A stretch of DNA of 64,000 bases from VRUE01 sp963716735 (GTDB lineage Bacteria > Actinomycetota > Thermoleophilia > Solirubrobacterales > 70-9), in assembly GCA_963716735.1 (NCBI GenBank), contig OY970321.1, positions 496,001 through 560,000 on the forward strand, written 5' to 3'. Made by a program: the position numbers and the translations under genes. The notes under the pieces were generated by a model. The model saw only the letters and a list, made by a program, of their open reading frames with translations, was not told the DNA's origin and did not search any database. This document shows, in pieces, positions 7,219 to 19,237 of the stretch. Numbering within the stretch: position 1 is the first letter of the stretch; every line of letters begins with the position of its first letter.

Positions 7219-7847
7219 GCCGCGGCGGGCGCCTTCGCGCAGACGCCGGCGAAGTTGGAGAGCAGCCGCAGGCCGGCCGCGCTCGACTTCTCGGGGTGGA
7301 ACTGGACGCCGAAGACGTTGTCGCGCTCCGCCGCGCAGGCGAAGCGGGAACCGTAGGCGGCGCTGCCGAGCAGATCGTCCTGGACCGGGCTTGGCGCGAA
7401 GGAGTGGACGAAGTAGAAGGGCGTCTCGCTCTCGATCCCCTCGGCGAGGCGCGACTCCTTCTCCCAGCGAACCGGCGACCAGCCGATGTGCGGGACCTTG
7501 AGGCCGTCCGCGTTCAACTCGGCCACCCCCCCAGGCAGGAGGCCGACGCCACTCGACCCACCCAGCTCGGTGGTCGAGTCGAAGAGCAGCTGCAGGCCGA
7601 GGCAGATGCCGAGAATCGGCACCCCGCTATCGCGGCGCTCGGCGATCAGCTCGTCGAGTCCGAGCTCGCGCACACGCTCCATCGCCCTGGGGAAGGCGCC
7701 GACGCCAGGCAGGATCACACCATCAGCGACACGGACCGTCTCCGTATCGCTGGCGATCGTCGCGGTCGCGCCGACGTGCTCGAGTGCCTTCTCGACCGAG
7801 CGCAGGTTGCCCATGCCGTAGTCGAGGATGCAGATACGGGTGGTCAT
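7215..7847 (-). CDS. hisH: Imidazole glycerol phosphate synthase, glutaminase subunit
   Basis: HisH is a class I glutamine amidotransferase that supplies ammonia to HisF. The 210-residue protein has the oxyanion strand PGVGAF and the nucleophile Cys82 in ILGICLGLQLLFD. The His/Glu pair of the triad is in VQFHPEKS near residue 187. It overlaps hisB and hisA by 4 bp at each end (ATGA), implying coupled translation. Its partner hisF is two genes on, across a hairpin and separate promoter, so subunit balance may depend on two transcripts. Confidence 0.97.
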   Translation of the reverse strand: MTTRICILDYGMGNLRSVEKALEHVGATATIASDTETVRVADGVILPGVGAFPRAMERVRELGLDELIAERRDSGVPILGICLGLQLLFDSTTELGGSSGVGLLPGGVAELNADGLKVPHIGWSPVRWEKESRLAEGIESETPFYFVHSFAPSPVQDDLLGSAAYGSRFACAAERDNVFGVQFHPEKSSAAGLRLLSNFAGVCAKAPAAA

Positions 7848-8434
7848 TCGCTCAGCGTCCCCTTGGTCGAGGGCACGCCCTTCTCGTCCGGATCGACTGA
7901 GACGGCTACCCGCAGCGCCCGTGCAAAGGCCTTGAAGCTCGCCTCGATCATGTGGTGGGCGTTAGTGCCGTAGCGGACCGTGACGTGCAGGGTCAGTTTT
8001 GCGCTGTTGGCGACGGCACGGAAGAACTCCTCGGCGAGCTCGGTGTCGAAGCCAGCGATAGAGGTCGTCGGCAAGTCCGCCTCGAAGACGCACAGCGGCC
8101 GCCCCGATATGTCGATCGCGCACTCGGCCAGCGACTCGTCCATCGGCACCAGGGCCGAGCCGTAGCGACGGATCCCGGCGCGGTCGCCCAGCGCCTCGTC
8201 GAGCGCCTGGCCGAGCACGATGCCGACGTCCTCGACCGTGTGGTGCGCCCCGGTCTCGAGATCGCCGCTGGCCTCCACCACCAAGCCGAGCTTGCCGTGA
8301 CGGGCGAGCAGGTCGAGCATGTGGTCGAGGAAGCCGACGCCGGTTGCGGCGCTCGACTCACCCCCATCGAGATCGAGCGAGAGCTTGATCTTGGTCTCGG
8401 CGGTGCTGCGTTCTCTGTCTGCGCTTCTGCTCAT
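7844..8434 (-). CDS. hisB: Imidazoleglycerol-phosphate dehydratase
   Basis: HisB removes water from imidazole-glycerol phosphate to give imidazole-acetol phosphate. The 196-residue protein is the monofunctional type, with no fused phosphatase. It shows the manganese-binding duplicated motifs HHTVEDVGI and HHMIEASFKAFARAL, and FLDHMLDLLARHG. It overlaps hisD and hisH by 4 bp. hisC, which usually sits between hisD and hisB, is missing here: the two genes directly overlap. Histidinol-phosphate aminotransferase must be encoded elsewhere. Confidence 0.97.
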   Translation of the reverse strand: MSRSADRERSTAETKIKLSLDLDGGESSAATGVGFLDHMLDLLARHGKLGLVVEASGDLETGAHHTVEDVGIVLGQALDEALGDRAGIRRYGSALVPMDESLAECAIDISGRPLCVFEADLPTTSIAGFDTELAEEFFRAVANSAKLTLHVTVRYGTNAHHMIEASFKAFARALRVAVSVDPDEKGVPSTKGTLSE

Positions 8435-9690
8435 CGCCTAATCATTGCCGACTCGCCGTGAACTGGGAACCCCTCGGCACGGGCAAGCGTGTCGACATGT
8501 GGGGCCAACTTCGCCGCGGCGTCGGCGGAGACCTCCACGGAGGCGACGGTACGGCGAAAGACGCCCGGGCCAAGCGGACCGGAAAAGCGCCCCGCCCCGC
8601 CGGTTGGCAGGACATGGTTGGAGCCGGCGACATAGTCGCCGAACGCGGTGGCGCTGTAGGGGCCGACGAAGACGCAGCCGGCGGTCCGCACGTGACCGGC
8701 CAGCGTCGCGGCCTCCCCGTCGAACAGCTCCAGGTGCTCGGGGGCAAGCGCGTTGGCAAGGTCGATCGCGTCGCGCGAGCCGGCTGAGACCAGAGCCAGG
8801 GGTGAGTCCCCCACGCCGGGTCGCTCGCCGGCAAGCCGCTCGGCTGCCGTGCCGATGCCCTCGAGCGTCGATTCCTCCGCCGCGCAGGCGACCAACAGGC
8901 CCTCCCCGCCGTGCTCTGCCTGCGCACAGAGGTCAAGTGCCGCCCACTCGATCTCGTTGTTGCCGGCAACCACCATCAGCTCGGAGGGGCCGGCAAGGGA
9001 GTCGATGCCGACGATGCCGCTGACGGCCCGCTTCGCCTCGCGCACCCAGGCGTTGCCTGGGCCGGCGATGACGTCGACGGGATCGATCGTCTCGGTGCCG
9101 TAGGCGAGGGCGAAGATGGCCTGGGCGCCACCGACCGGGTAGACCTCATCGACCTCGCAGAGCGCGGCGGCGGCGAGGACGAGTGGGTTGAGCTTGCCGT
9201 CGGGGCCGGGCGGCGAAGCGAGTGCCAGGCGCTCCACCCCAGCTGCCCGCGCCGGGATCGCGCACATCAGGACGCTTGACGGGTAGGCAGCGCGGCCACC
9301 CGGCGCGTAGATGCCGGCGGCGTCCGTGGCGACCTCGCGCAGGAGCACCGAGTGCCCCTGAGGCAGGTCGACCCGCCGCGGCTGCGCCGCGCCCTGGGCG
9401 TCGGCCACCGCCCGGACGTTGGCGGCAGCCAACTCGAGCGACTCGCGGATGCCGGGGTCGAGCCCGGCCAGCGCCCCCGAGAGTGCCTCCGGATCGACGC
9501 GCAGCGCTTCGGGCGCGCGCTCGGTTGCATCGAAGCGCTCGGTCAGCCGCAGCAGCGCCGCGTCGCCCCCCTCTCGCACTTCACGTTCGATCGACCCGAC
9601 GTCGACCGCCGACTCCGCCTCCGAGGCCCAGGCGCGGATCGCGGTGGCGGTAGCGGTGGCGCCCTCCCAGTTGAAGCGCCGCAACCTCAA
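8431..9690 (-). CDS. hisD: Histidinol dehydrogenase
   Basis: HisD is a zinc and NAD enzyme that oxidises L-histidinol to histidine in two steps. The 419-residue protein carries IYAPGGRAAYPSSVLM, the AGPGNAWVREAKR loop and the zinc-site residues in DLCAQAEHGGEG. The C-terminal SNHVLPTGGAGRFSGPLGP includes the catalytic His. The TTG at 9688-9690 is preferred as the start because it overlaps the hisG stop (TTGA), matching the 4-bp coupling in the operon. Another TTG lies two codons later, and ATG-type starts further upstream would run inside hisG. Confidence 0.96.
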   Translation of the reverse strand: MRLRRFNWEGATATATAIRAWASEAESAVDVGSIEREVREGGDAALLRLTERFDATERAPEALRVDPEALSGALAGLDPGIRESLELAAANVRAVADAQGAAQPRRVDLPQGHSVLLREVATDAAGIYAPGGRAAYPSSVLMCAIPARAAGVERLALASPPGPDGKLNPLVLAAAALCEVDEVYPVGGAQAIFALAYGTETIDPVDVIAGPGNAWVREAKRAVSGIVGIDSLAGPSELMVVAGNNEIEWAALDLCAQAEHGGEGLLVACAAEESTLEGIGTAAERLAGERPGVGDSPLALVSAGSRDAIDLANALAPEHLELFDGEAATLAGHVRTAGCVFVGPYSATAFGDYVAGSNHVLPTGGAGRFSGPLGPGVFRRTVASVEVSADAAAKLAPHVDTLARAEGFPVHGESAMIRR

Positions 9691-10367
9691 GGCGCGGTCA
9701 CCTCGCGCAACCTGGAAGTCAGATCGTCGATCTCCTTCGCCCGCAGCTTGTGAGCGACCCGGTTGGCGACGAAGCGCGCGGTGCACTCGACGATCTCCTC
9801 GCGCACCTCGAGGTCGTTCTCTTCCAGCGTGCGGCCGGTGGCGACCAGGTCGACGATGCCGTCCCCCAGGCCGATCAGCGGGGCGAGCTCGACCGAGCCC
9901 TTGACCTCGATCGTCTCCACCTGGCGTCCCGTCGACTCGAAGTAGCGCTCGGCGATGCGTGGGTACTTGGTCGCGATCCGCATCATCCCCAGCCGCCGCT
10001 GCGACTCGCCAAGGCTCTCGTCCCCCTTGCGCCCGGCAAGCACCATGCGGCAGCGCCCGAAACCGAGGTCGAGGAGCTCGTAGACCATGCGGTCCGCCTG
10101 CTCGAGCAGCACGTCCTTGCCGGTGATGCCGACGTCGGCGGCGCCGGCCTCGACGTAGGTCGGCACGTCGGAGGGCCGCATCGTCACCAGCGTGATCCGT
10201 TCGCCAGGGAAGATCAGCGCACGCGACTCGCCGCGCACCGGGCCGGTGTCGACGCCGGCCGCGTCGAGGACGTCGAGCGTCCCCGCAAGCAGCGCGCCGC
10301 GCGGCACCGCGAGCTTCAGCGGTCCGTCTGTCTTCGCCCCGGCCATGCCGGCGACTTCGACGCTCAC
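9687..10367 (-). CDS. hisG: ATP phosphoribosyltransferase, short form
   Basis: HisG condenses ATP and PRPP in the committed step of histidine synthesis. At 226 residues it is the short form, which lacks the C-terminal regulatory domain and works only in complex with HisZ, encoded just upstream. Visible motifs are LAVPRGALLAGTLDVL, DVGITGKDVLLE and the PRPP loop DLVATGRTLEENDLEV. The GTG at 10365-10367 overlaps the hisZ stop. Histidine feedback inhibition is expected to act through HisZ. Confidence 0.96.
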   Translation of the reverse strand: MSVEVAGMAGAKTDGPLKLAVPRGALLAGTLDVLDAAGVDTGPVRGESRALIFPGERITLVTMRPSDVPTYVEAGAADVGITGKDVLLEQADRMVYELLDLGFGRCRMVLAGRKGDESLGESQRRLGMMRIATKYPRIAERYFESTGRQVETIEVKGSVELAPLIGLGDGIVDLVATGRTLEENDLEVREEIVECTARFVANRVAHKLRAKEIDDLTSRLREVTAP

Positions 10368-11353
10368 GAGGGCTCCTCTCGCCGCGACTCCTCCATCTGG
10401 GCGACGTGGACCCGCTCCAGGTACAGCGCGAAGCCCGCCGCGGGCAGATCGATGCCGAAGCGCCTGAGCAGCTCGTCGTAGCGTCCCCCGCCTCCCAGCA
10501 CGTGGCCGACAGCGGGATCGTAGACCTCGAGGATGGCGCCGCTGTAGTAGCCGAGGTCGCGCAGCAGGCCGAGGTCGACGCGGACGCGCTCGGCTACGCC
10601 GCGCTCTTCCAACGCCGCGAAGGTCTCCCCAAGTCGCGCGGTCGCCCGCTCGACCGCCGCCCCGCCAATTGCACGGGCTTGGTCGAGAACCTCGCGACCC
10701 CCGCGCAGCTGCGAGAGGGCGACGCAGGTGTCCACCTGCTCGGTGCCGAGCCCGGCCTGCGAGAGCTCGACCTCGAGTCCAACCAAGTCGTGCTTGGCCA
10801 ACCGCTCCAGGATTGCGTCGCGGGCCTCGCCTTCGACCTCGAGCTCTGTGAGCAGCTGGCGGTAGAGATCGGCGTCGCCGAGCCCGATCACCGCTCGATC
10901 GAGACCCGCCGCGTCGAGGGTTGCCTCCAGCACCTCGATGATCTCCACGGTGCCGCCCGGAGCCGGCGCTCCGATCAGCTCGACGCCGGCCTGGGCGAAC
11001 TCGCGCATCTGGCCGCGCTGCGGACGCACCGCGCGGAAGGCGTTCGCCAGGTAACAAAGACGCAGCGGCCACTCGGCGTCGGCGTATCGCGAAGCGACCA
11101 GCCGCGCGATCGGCACGGTCATGTCGGAGCGCAGCGCCAGCAGGTCGCCGCGCTCGTCGAAGAAGCGGTAGGCGGAGTCGGCGGTGCGGCCGTCGCCCCG
11201 GGCGAGCACCTCGTCGTACTCGATCGCGGGGGTCGCCACCTCGCCGTAGCCACGGCTCTCGAACACCTCGATCATCGCGAGGTGCAGGCGCCTCAGCTCC
11301 CGCATCTCGTCGGGGAGGATGTCGCGCGTGCCTGGGGGAATCGGGTGAATCAT
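10364..11353 (-). CDS. hisZ: ATP phosphoribosyltransferase regulatory subunit
   Basis: HisZ is a catalytically inactive histidyl-tRNA-synthetase paralogue that activates short HisG and senses histidine. The 329-residue protein has class II synthetase core features: PPGTRDILPDE, the ALRSDMTVPIARLVASR strand (motif 2-like) and GGGGRYDELLRRFG. It has no C-terminal anticodon-binding domain and is shorter than a true HisRS (about 420 residues). It is the first gene of the his operon. A TAAGGT box lies 7 nt before its ATG, so there is no leader for an attenuator peptide. Confidence 0.95.
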   Translation of the reverse strand: MIHPIPPGTRDILPDEMRELRRLHLAMIEVFESRGYGEVATPAIEYDEVLARGDGRTADSAYRFFDERGDLLALRSDMTVPIARLVASRYADAEWPLRLCYLANAFRAVRPQRGQMREFAQAGVELIGAPAPGGTVEIIEVLEATLDAAGLDRAVIGLGDADLYRQLLTELEVEGEARDAILERLAKHDLVGLEVELSQAGLGTEQVDTCVALSQLRGGREVLDQARAIGGAAVERATARLGETFAALEERGVAERVRVDLGLLRDLGYYSGAILEVYDPAVGHVLGGGGRYDELLRRFGIDLPAAGFALYLERVHVAQMEESRREEPS

Positions 11354-11360
11354 GCGCCTG

Positions 11361-11366
11361 ACCTTA
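11361..11366 (-). promoter_or_regulatory. Putative promoter of the his operon
   Basis: TAAGGT on the minus strand, 7 nt (CAGGCGC) before the hisZ ATG. The mRNA would start at or near the start codon, so leader-peptide attenuation is unlikely. The murA stop lies only 23 bp upstream. Confidence 0.5.
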
Positions 11367-11389
11367 CGAGAGTGGGCGCGGAAAGCCTG

Positions 11390-12688
11390 CTAAGCCGGGA
11401 TCTCTGCAGAGACGCGTTCGATCCGGGCACCGAGCCCGCGCAAGCGCTCGTCGATCGACTCGTAGCCGCGGTCGATCTGGCGGATGTTGCCGATCTCCGA
11501 GGTGCCGTCCGCTGCCAGAGCGGCGATGAGCATCGCCATCCCGGCCCTGATGTCGGGGCTCTCGACCCGTTCGCCATGAAGACGGCTCGGACCGCTGACG
11601 ATCGCCCTGTGGGGATCGCAGAGCGTGATCCGAGCGCCCATCGCGACCAACTTGTCGACGAAGAAGAGGCGGTTCTCGAACATCTTCTCGAAGATCAGGA
11701 TCTCGCCGTCGGCCTGCGTCGCAAGCGCCAGCGCGATCGAGGTGAGGTCGGCGGGGAACGCCGGCCAAGGACCGTCCTCGATCTTGGGGATCGCATCGCC
11801 GATGTCGGCCTTGATCCGCAGCCGCTGCTCGGGCGGCACGATCACGTCATCACCCTCGATCGTGGATTCCAGGCCGAGGCGGCGGAACTGGCGACGCACC
11901 ATGAGCAGATCGGCCGGGGCCGTTTCGTGGATCCGCAGCTCACCGCCCGTTGCGGCGGCGAGTGCCATGAAGCTGCCGACCTCGATGTGATCGGGGGAGA
12001 TCGTGTGCTCGGCGCCACCAAGCCGGTCGCGGCCATGCACCGTCATCACGTTCGATCCGATCCCGGTGACCTCGGCGCCCATGGCGGTCAGCAGGCGGGC
12101 GAGATCCTGTACGTGCGGCTCGCTCGCGGCGTTGGAGATCGTCGTCGGGCCCGGCGTCAGCGCGGCCGCCATCAGCGCGTTCTCGGTCCCCATCACCGAC
12201 GGCTCGTCCATGAAGATCGCGCAGGGGCACAGACCGCTCGCCGGCGCCTTCAGCTCGATCCAGCGATCGCCCTCGACGCGGGCACCGAGGTCGGCGAAGG
12301 CGTCGAGGTGCGCGTCGAGCCGCCGCCGGCCGATGAAGTCCCCACCGGGGGGCGGCATACGTGCTTCGCCGAAACGCGCAAGCAGAGGCCCGGCGAGCAG
12401 GAACGAAGCGCGGATCCTGTTGGAGAGCTCCTCGTCGACGACGACGTCGGAGACCGCGGAGGCGCAGAGGCGCAGGCTGTTATCGGCAACCCACGCCGCC
12501 TCGACGCCGAGGCGTTCAAGCAGAGCGATCTGCGCCTCGGTGTCGCGTATTCGCGGTACACGGTGCAGGAGCAGCTCCTCCTCGGTGAGCAGGCAGGCGG
12601 CGAGAATCGGCAGCGCCGCGTTCTTGTTTCCGGCGGCCGTCAACTCGCCTGAGAGCGGCGCGCCTCCGTCGATGACGAACTTCTCCAT
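11390..12688 (-). CDS. murA: UDP-N-acetylglucosamine 1-carboxyvinyltransferase, Cys-to-Asp type
   Basis: MurA transfers enolpyruvate from PEP to UDP-GlcNAc, the first committed step of peptidoglycan synthesis. The 432-residue EPSP-synthase-fold protein has GGAPLSGELTAAGNKNAALP at the N-terminus (Lys22-Asn23 substrate site), RASFLLAGPLLARFGEA, and later EDGPWPAFPADLTS. In the active-site loop PPPGGDFIG the usual catalytic Cys is Asp117, as in mycobacterial MurA. This replacement is known to make MurA insensitive to fosfomycin. The ATG at 12686-12688 has a TACCCT box 10 nt upstream. The gene is divergent from a hydrolase across 24 bp. Confidence 0.96.
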   Translation of the reverse strand: MEKFVIDGGAPLSGELTAAGNKNAALPILAACLLTEEELLLHRVPRIRDTEAQIALLERLGVEAAWVADNSLRLCASAVSDVVVDEELSNRIRASFLLAGPLLARFGEARMPPPGGDFIGRRRLDAHLDAFADLGARVEGDRWIELKAPASGLCPCAIFMDEPSVMGTENALMAAALTPGPTTISNAASEPHVQDLARLLTAMGAEVTGIGSNVMTVHGRDRLGGAEHTISPDHIEVGSFMALAAATGGELRIHETAPADLLMVRRQFRRLGLESTIEGDDVIVPPEQRLRIKADIGDAIPKIEDGPWPAFPADLTSIALALATQADGEILIFEKMFENRLFFVDKLVAMGARITLCDPHRAIVSGPSRLHGERVESPDIRAGMAMLIAALAADGTSEIGNIRQIDRGYESIDERLRGLGARIERVSAEIPA

Positions 12689-12697
12689 GAGTCCGGT

Positions 12698-12704
12698 TAG
12701 GGTA
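12698..12704. promoter_or_regulatory. Shared back-to-back -10 boxes of murA and the hydrolase
   Basis: TAGGGTA reads as TAGGGT on the plus strand (9 nt before the hydrolase ATG) and as TACCCT on the minus strand (10 nt before the murA ATG). The two predicted promoters use the same base pairs in a 24-bp intergenic gap, so only one polymerase could bind at a time. Confidence 0.4.
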
Positions 12705-12712
12705 CTGGCGCA

Positions 12713-13714
12713 ATGAGACGTGGCTGGAAGATCCTGATCGGCGTTGTCGTCGTCCTCGTGCTCGTGATCGGGGTCAATGCCTTTGTCATCGAGGGGGAAA
12801 CGAAGTCGGCCGGAATAACCGAACCAGGCGGCCGCGTCGTCAGCCTGCCCGGCGGCGATCTCGAGGTGGTCGAAAGGGGACCACGCGATGCCAGCCCGAT
12901 CGTCCTCATCCACTGCTTCACCTGCGCGATCAACTGGTGGGACGGGATGATCCCGATACTCGCCCGCGGGCACCGAGTCGTCGCCGTCGATCTGCTTGGG
13001 CACGGCGGGTCCGAAAAGCCCTCGTCCGGGTACTCGATCGAGAACCAGGCTGACCTGGTGGCGGGTGTCCTGGGGCGATTGGGCGTGCGCGATGCCGAGG
13101 TCGTCGGTCACTCTCTCGGTGGTCCGATATCGATCGCTCTCGCCGAGCAATCGCCGCAGCTGGTCAATCGCCTGGTGACGATCGACAGCATCCCCGACAC
13201 CGGCTATGGCGACGTCGGCTTCATCGGCGAACTCCCCTTCAAGCCGGTGATCGGTGAGACCCTGTGGAGGATCAAGCCCGACTTCTCGATCAAGGACGGG
13301 CTCGAGATCGCCTTCGCACCGGGATTTGAAGTTCCAGACACCTTTGTCGATGACGTCAAGCAGATGACCTACAGCGCCTACACCGGCTCCCACGACGCCT
13401 ATGACGAGTACACGGGCGAGGAGTCACTGCCGCGGCGGGCCGCCGCAACCGGAAAGCCGACCCTCGCGATCATGGGAGCCGAGGAGCAGATCGCCAACGA
13501 CCCGAGCGCCGCCCTCGCCGCATACCGCGCCGCCGGCGCCGAAACGAAGCTGATCCAGGGCGCCGGCCACTCGCCCAACGTCGAGAAACCGGCCGAGACG
13601 GCGGCCCTGGTCCTCGCCTTCGATGCGGTTAAAAGCCCTGCAAAACGGGTAAAAGCTAGGCATGCTCCGCAAGACCGCTTGCAAAAACCCGGAGCCGTCC
13701 GAAGGCAACCGTAG
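12713..13714 (+). CDS. Membrane-anchored alpha/beta hydrolase
   Basis: The 333-residue protein starts with a positively charged end and one transmembrane helix (about residues 6-25, rich in Val/Leu). An extracytoplasmic alpha/beta-hydrolase domain follows. VLIHCFTCAINWWDGM carries the oxyanion region and GHSLGGPIS the nucleophile Ser. The acid is probably the Asp in the NDPSAAL region, and GAGHSPNVEKP holds the catalytic His. It could be an esterase, lipase or epoxide/haloalkane-type hydrolase; substrate unknown. The last ~30 residues are basic and low in hydrophobics, beyond the usual domain end. The stop TAG is shared with a -10 box for the next small ORF. Confidence 0.88.
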   Translation: MRRGWKILIGVVVVLVLVIGVNAFVIEGETKSAGITEPGGRVVSLPGGDLEVVERGPRDASPIVLIHCFTCAINWWDGMIPILARGHRVVAVDLLGHGGSEKPSSGYSIENQADLVAGVLGRLGVRDAEVVGHSLGGPISIALAEQSPQLVNRLVTIDSIPDTGYGDVGFIGELPFKPVIGETLWRIKPDFSIKDGLEIAFAPGFEVPDTFVDDVKQMTYSAYTGSHDAYDEYTGEESLPRRAAATGKPTLAIMGAEEQIANDPSAALAAYRAAGAETKLIQGAGHSPNVEKPAETAALVLAFDAVKSPAKRVKARHAPQDRLQKPGAVRRQP

Positions 13715-13717
13715 AGT
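13712..13717 (+). promoter_or_regulatory. Putative leaderless -10 box for the small ORF
   Basis: TAGAGT, 7 nt (CGAACCT) before ATG 13725. Its TAG is the hydrolase stop codon. The spacing equals that of the menB and cupin boxes in this window. Confidence 0.4.
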
Positions 13718-13724
13718 CGAACCT

Positions 13725-13925
13725 ATGTTCGATACGAAGAAATCACTCAGCACCCACGTGGTCGACGCCGCAGACCTGATGATCGACTTCGCCACGCTCG
13801 GCGAGTACGGGCTTGAGCCCGTCAACCCCCCGACGCAGCCCTGCGAGGGTCGCCGGCGCAGCGGCAGCCTGCGCAGTACCGGTGCGTGGACCTCGGCGAT
13901 CGACCACTTCGCCACGCACCCCTAA
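13725..13925 (+). CDS. Small ORF of unknown function, 66 codons
   Basis: The predicted peptide starts MFDTKKSLSTHVVDAADLMI and continues with DFATLGEYGLEPVNPPTQPC, then a short basic stretch. The first half could form an amphipathic helix; there is no signal peptide and no membrane helix. I do not recognise a family. Support for its being real: an in-frame start exactly 7 nt after a TAGAGT box, codon choice in keeping with its neighbours, and a position between a hydrolase stop and the rrn terminator. Against: it is short, and its stop lies just before rRNA transcribed from the other strand. It could be chance coding in a spacer. Confidence 0.45.
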   Translation: MFDTKKSLSTHVVDAADLMIDFATLGEYGLEPVNPPTQPCEGRRRSGSLRSTGAWTSAIDHFATHP

Positions 13926-13939
13926 GGGCGACAAGCCCT

Positions 13940-13971
13940 GCAACGACAAAGGGCCGCCCGATGGGCGGCCC
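13940..13971 (-). terminator. Intrinsic terminator of the rrn operon
   Basis: A perfect 9-bp GC stem (13951-13959 with 13963-13971) has a 3-nt loop. On the minus strand it is followed by TTTGTCGTT, a U-rich tail. It lies 13 nt beyond the 3' end of the 5S gene. There is no T-run on the plus side, so it works for the rRNA direction only. Confidence 0.75.
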
Positions 13972-13984
13972 AGAGTCAGAAGAA

Positions 13985-14100
13985 CCGGCGGCGACCTACT
14001 CTCCCAGGGGGTTGCCCCCCAAGTACCATCGGCGCAGAGTGGCTTAACTGCTCTGTTCGGAATGGGAAGAGGTGTTTCCCACTCGCTATGCGCCACCGGA
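13985..14100 (-). rRNA. rrf: 5S ribosomal RNA
   Basis: About 116 nt on the minus strand. Read in the sense direction it has GGTGGC near the 5' end, the conserved CCCATTCCGAACAGAGCAGT loop and a GGGAGAGTAGG 3' half. The two ends pair. It is the last gene of the 16S-23S-5S operon, between the 23S spacer and an intrinsic terminator. End positions are estimated to within a few bases. Confidence 0.93.
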
Positions 14101-14118
14101 ATTTTGCGAGACCGCCCC

Positions 14119-14147
14119 CGGTGGAGCTTGAAAACTGCACAAGGCCA
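14119..14147 (-). repeat. 23S processing stem, 3' arm
   Basis: These 29 nt in the 23S-5S spacer are the reverse complement of 17244-17272 in the 16S-23S spacer, with 27 of 29 positions matching. In the precursor the two arms would pair and bring the 23S ends together, as in RNase III-type processing stems. Confidence 0.8.
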
Positions 14148-14169
14148 TAGGTAAGTAATAAATAATCCG

Positions 14170-17165
<2,996 letters not shown>

Positions 17166-17243
17166 GGTGAGCGACCCGCACACCTAAGTGTCCGGGTCGT
17201 TAATTAAATACCCAGAACCTGCCTTGCGACAGGTTCTAATTAT

Positions 17244-17272
17244 TGGCCTTGTACAGTTTTCAAGGTCCACCG
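17244..17272 (-). repeat. 23S processing stem, 5' arm (16S-23S spacer)
   Basis: Pairs with 14119-14147 (27 of 29). The spacer 17166-17380 holds no tRNA gene. It also has an 8-bp hairpin, AGAACCTG/CAGGTTCT, at about 17214-17236, and the 16S 3' arm described separately. Confidence 0.8.
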
Positions 17273-17300
17273 AGGCACACGCAGCGGAGTACTTCCGCTG

Positions 17301-17325
17301 GCGGTCTCTCAAAACTGAGCAGCGT
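17301..17325 (-). repeat. 16S processing stem, 3' arm
   Basis: The 25-nt segment ending in AAAACTGAGCAGCGT is the reverse complement of 19081-19105 upstream of the 16S gene, apart from a few mismatches beside the TTTGA core. The two arms flank 16S and should pair in the precursor. Confidence 0.8.
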
Positions 17326-17380
17326 TCCCAGTGACATACAGCCACTGGGGAGCCCGGTCGACGTTCTAGAGAAACTCCCT

Positions 17381-18930
<1,550 letters not shown>

Positions 18931-19237
18931 TACTTCTACAGAGAGATGCCATGCCTGGCTGGCCACCGGGTACACATACATGGTGGCCGGCATGACGGGT
19001 AAATCAGACCACTCGACACGCTGACGAGTCGAGTGGATCGGGCTCAAACAATCCCACGGACACGAATGTCCGCGGGGTGCACGCTGCTCAGTTTTCAAAG
19101 ACCGCTGCGCCTCTGCGGCGGGACTCGCCGTCTTTTGCGCATGGGACGGCACAGGGCCAATCCCAGAAGGACGCGGGAGTATAGCGCTGCGGCGGCGCTT
19201 TGCCTAGTGCCCCCACGCGCAGTGTCCCCGTGCCTGC
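18931..19237 (-). promoter_or_regulatory. rrn operon promoter and 16S leader
   Basis: This 307-bp gap between tyrS and 16S holds the rRNA promoter and leader. The promoter candidate on the minus strand is TAGGCA (plus 19201-19206), 17 nt, then TATACT (19178-19183). The leader contains the 16S 5' processing arm (19081-19105). It also has two further hairpins: a 9-bp stem 19009-19017 with 19028-19036, and a GGCCACC/GGTGGCC stem 18961-18967 with 18982-18988. No coding region is supported here. Confidence 0.65.

Noticed and set aside
10406..12652. 748-codon open frame on the plus strand
   Set aside because: It lies antisense to hisG, hisZ and murA, all of which have full family motifs. Long antisense frames are common in this GC-rich DNA, and the translation has no recognisable domain.
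17166..17380. Possible Ile or Ala tRNA in the 16S-23S spacer
   Set aside because: No cloverleaf or conserved GGTTCGAATCC-type T arm; the hairpins present are processing stems.
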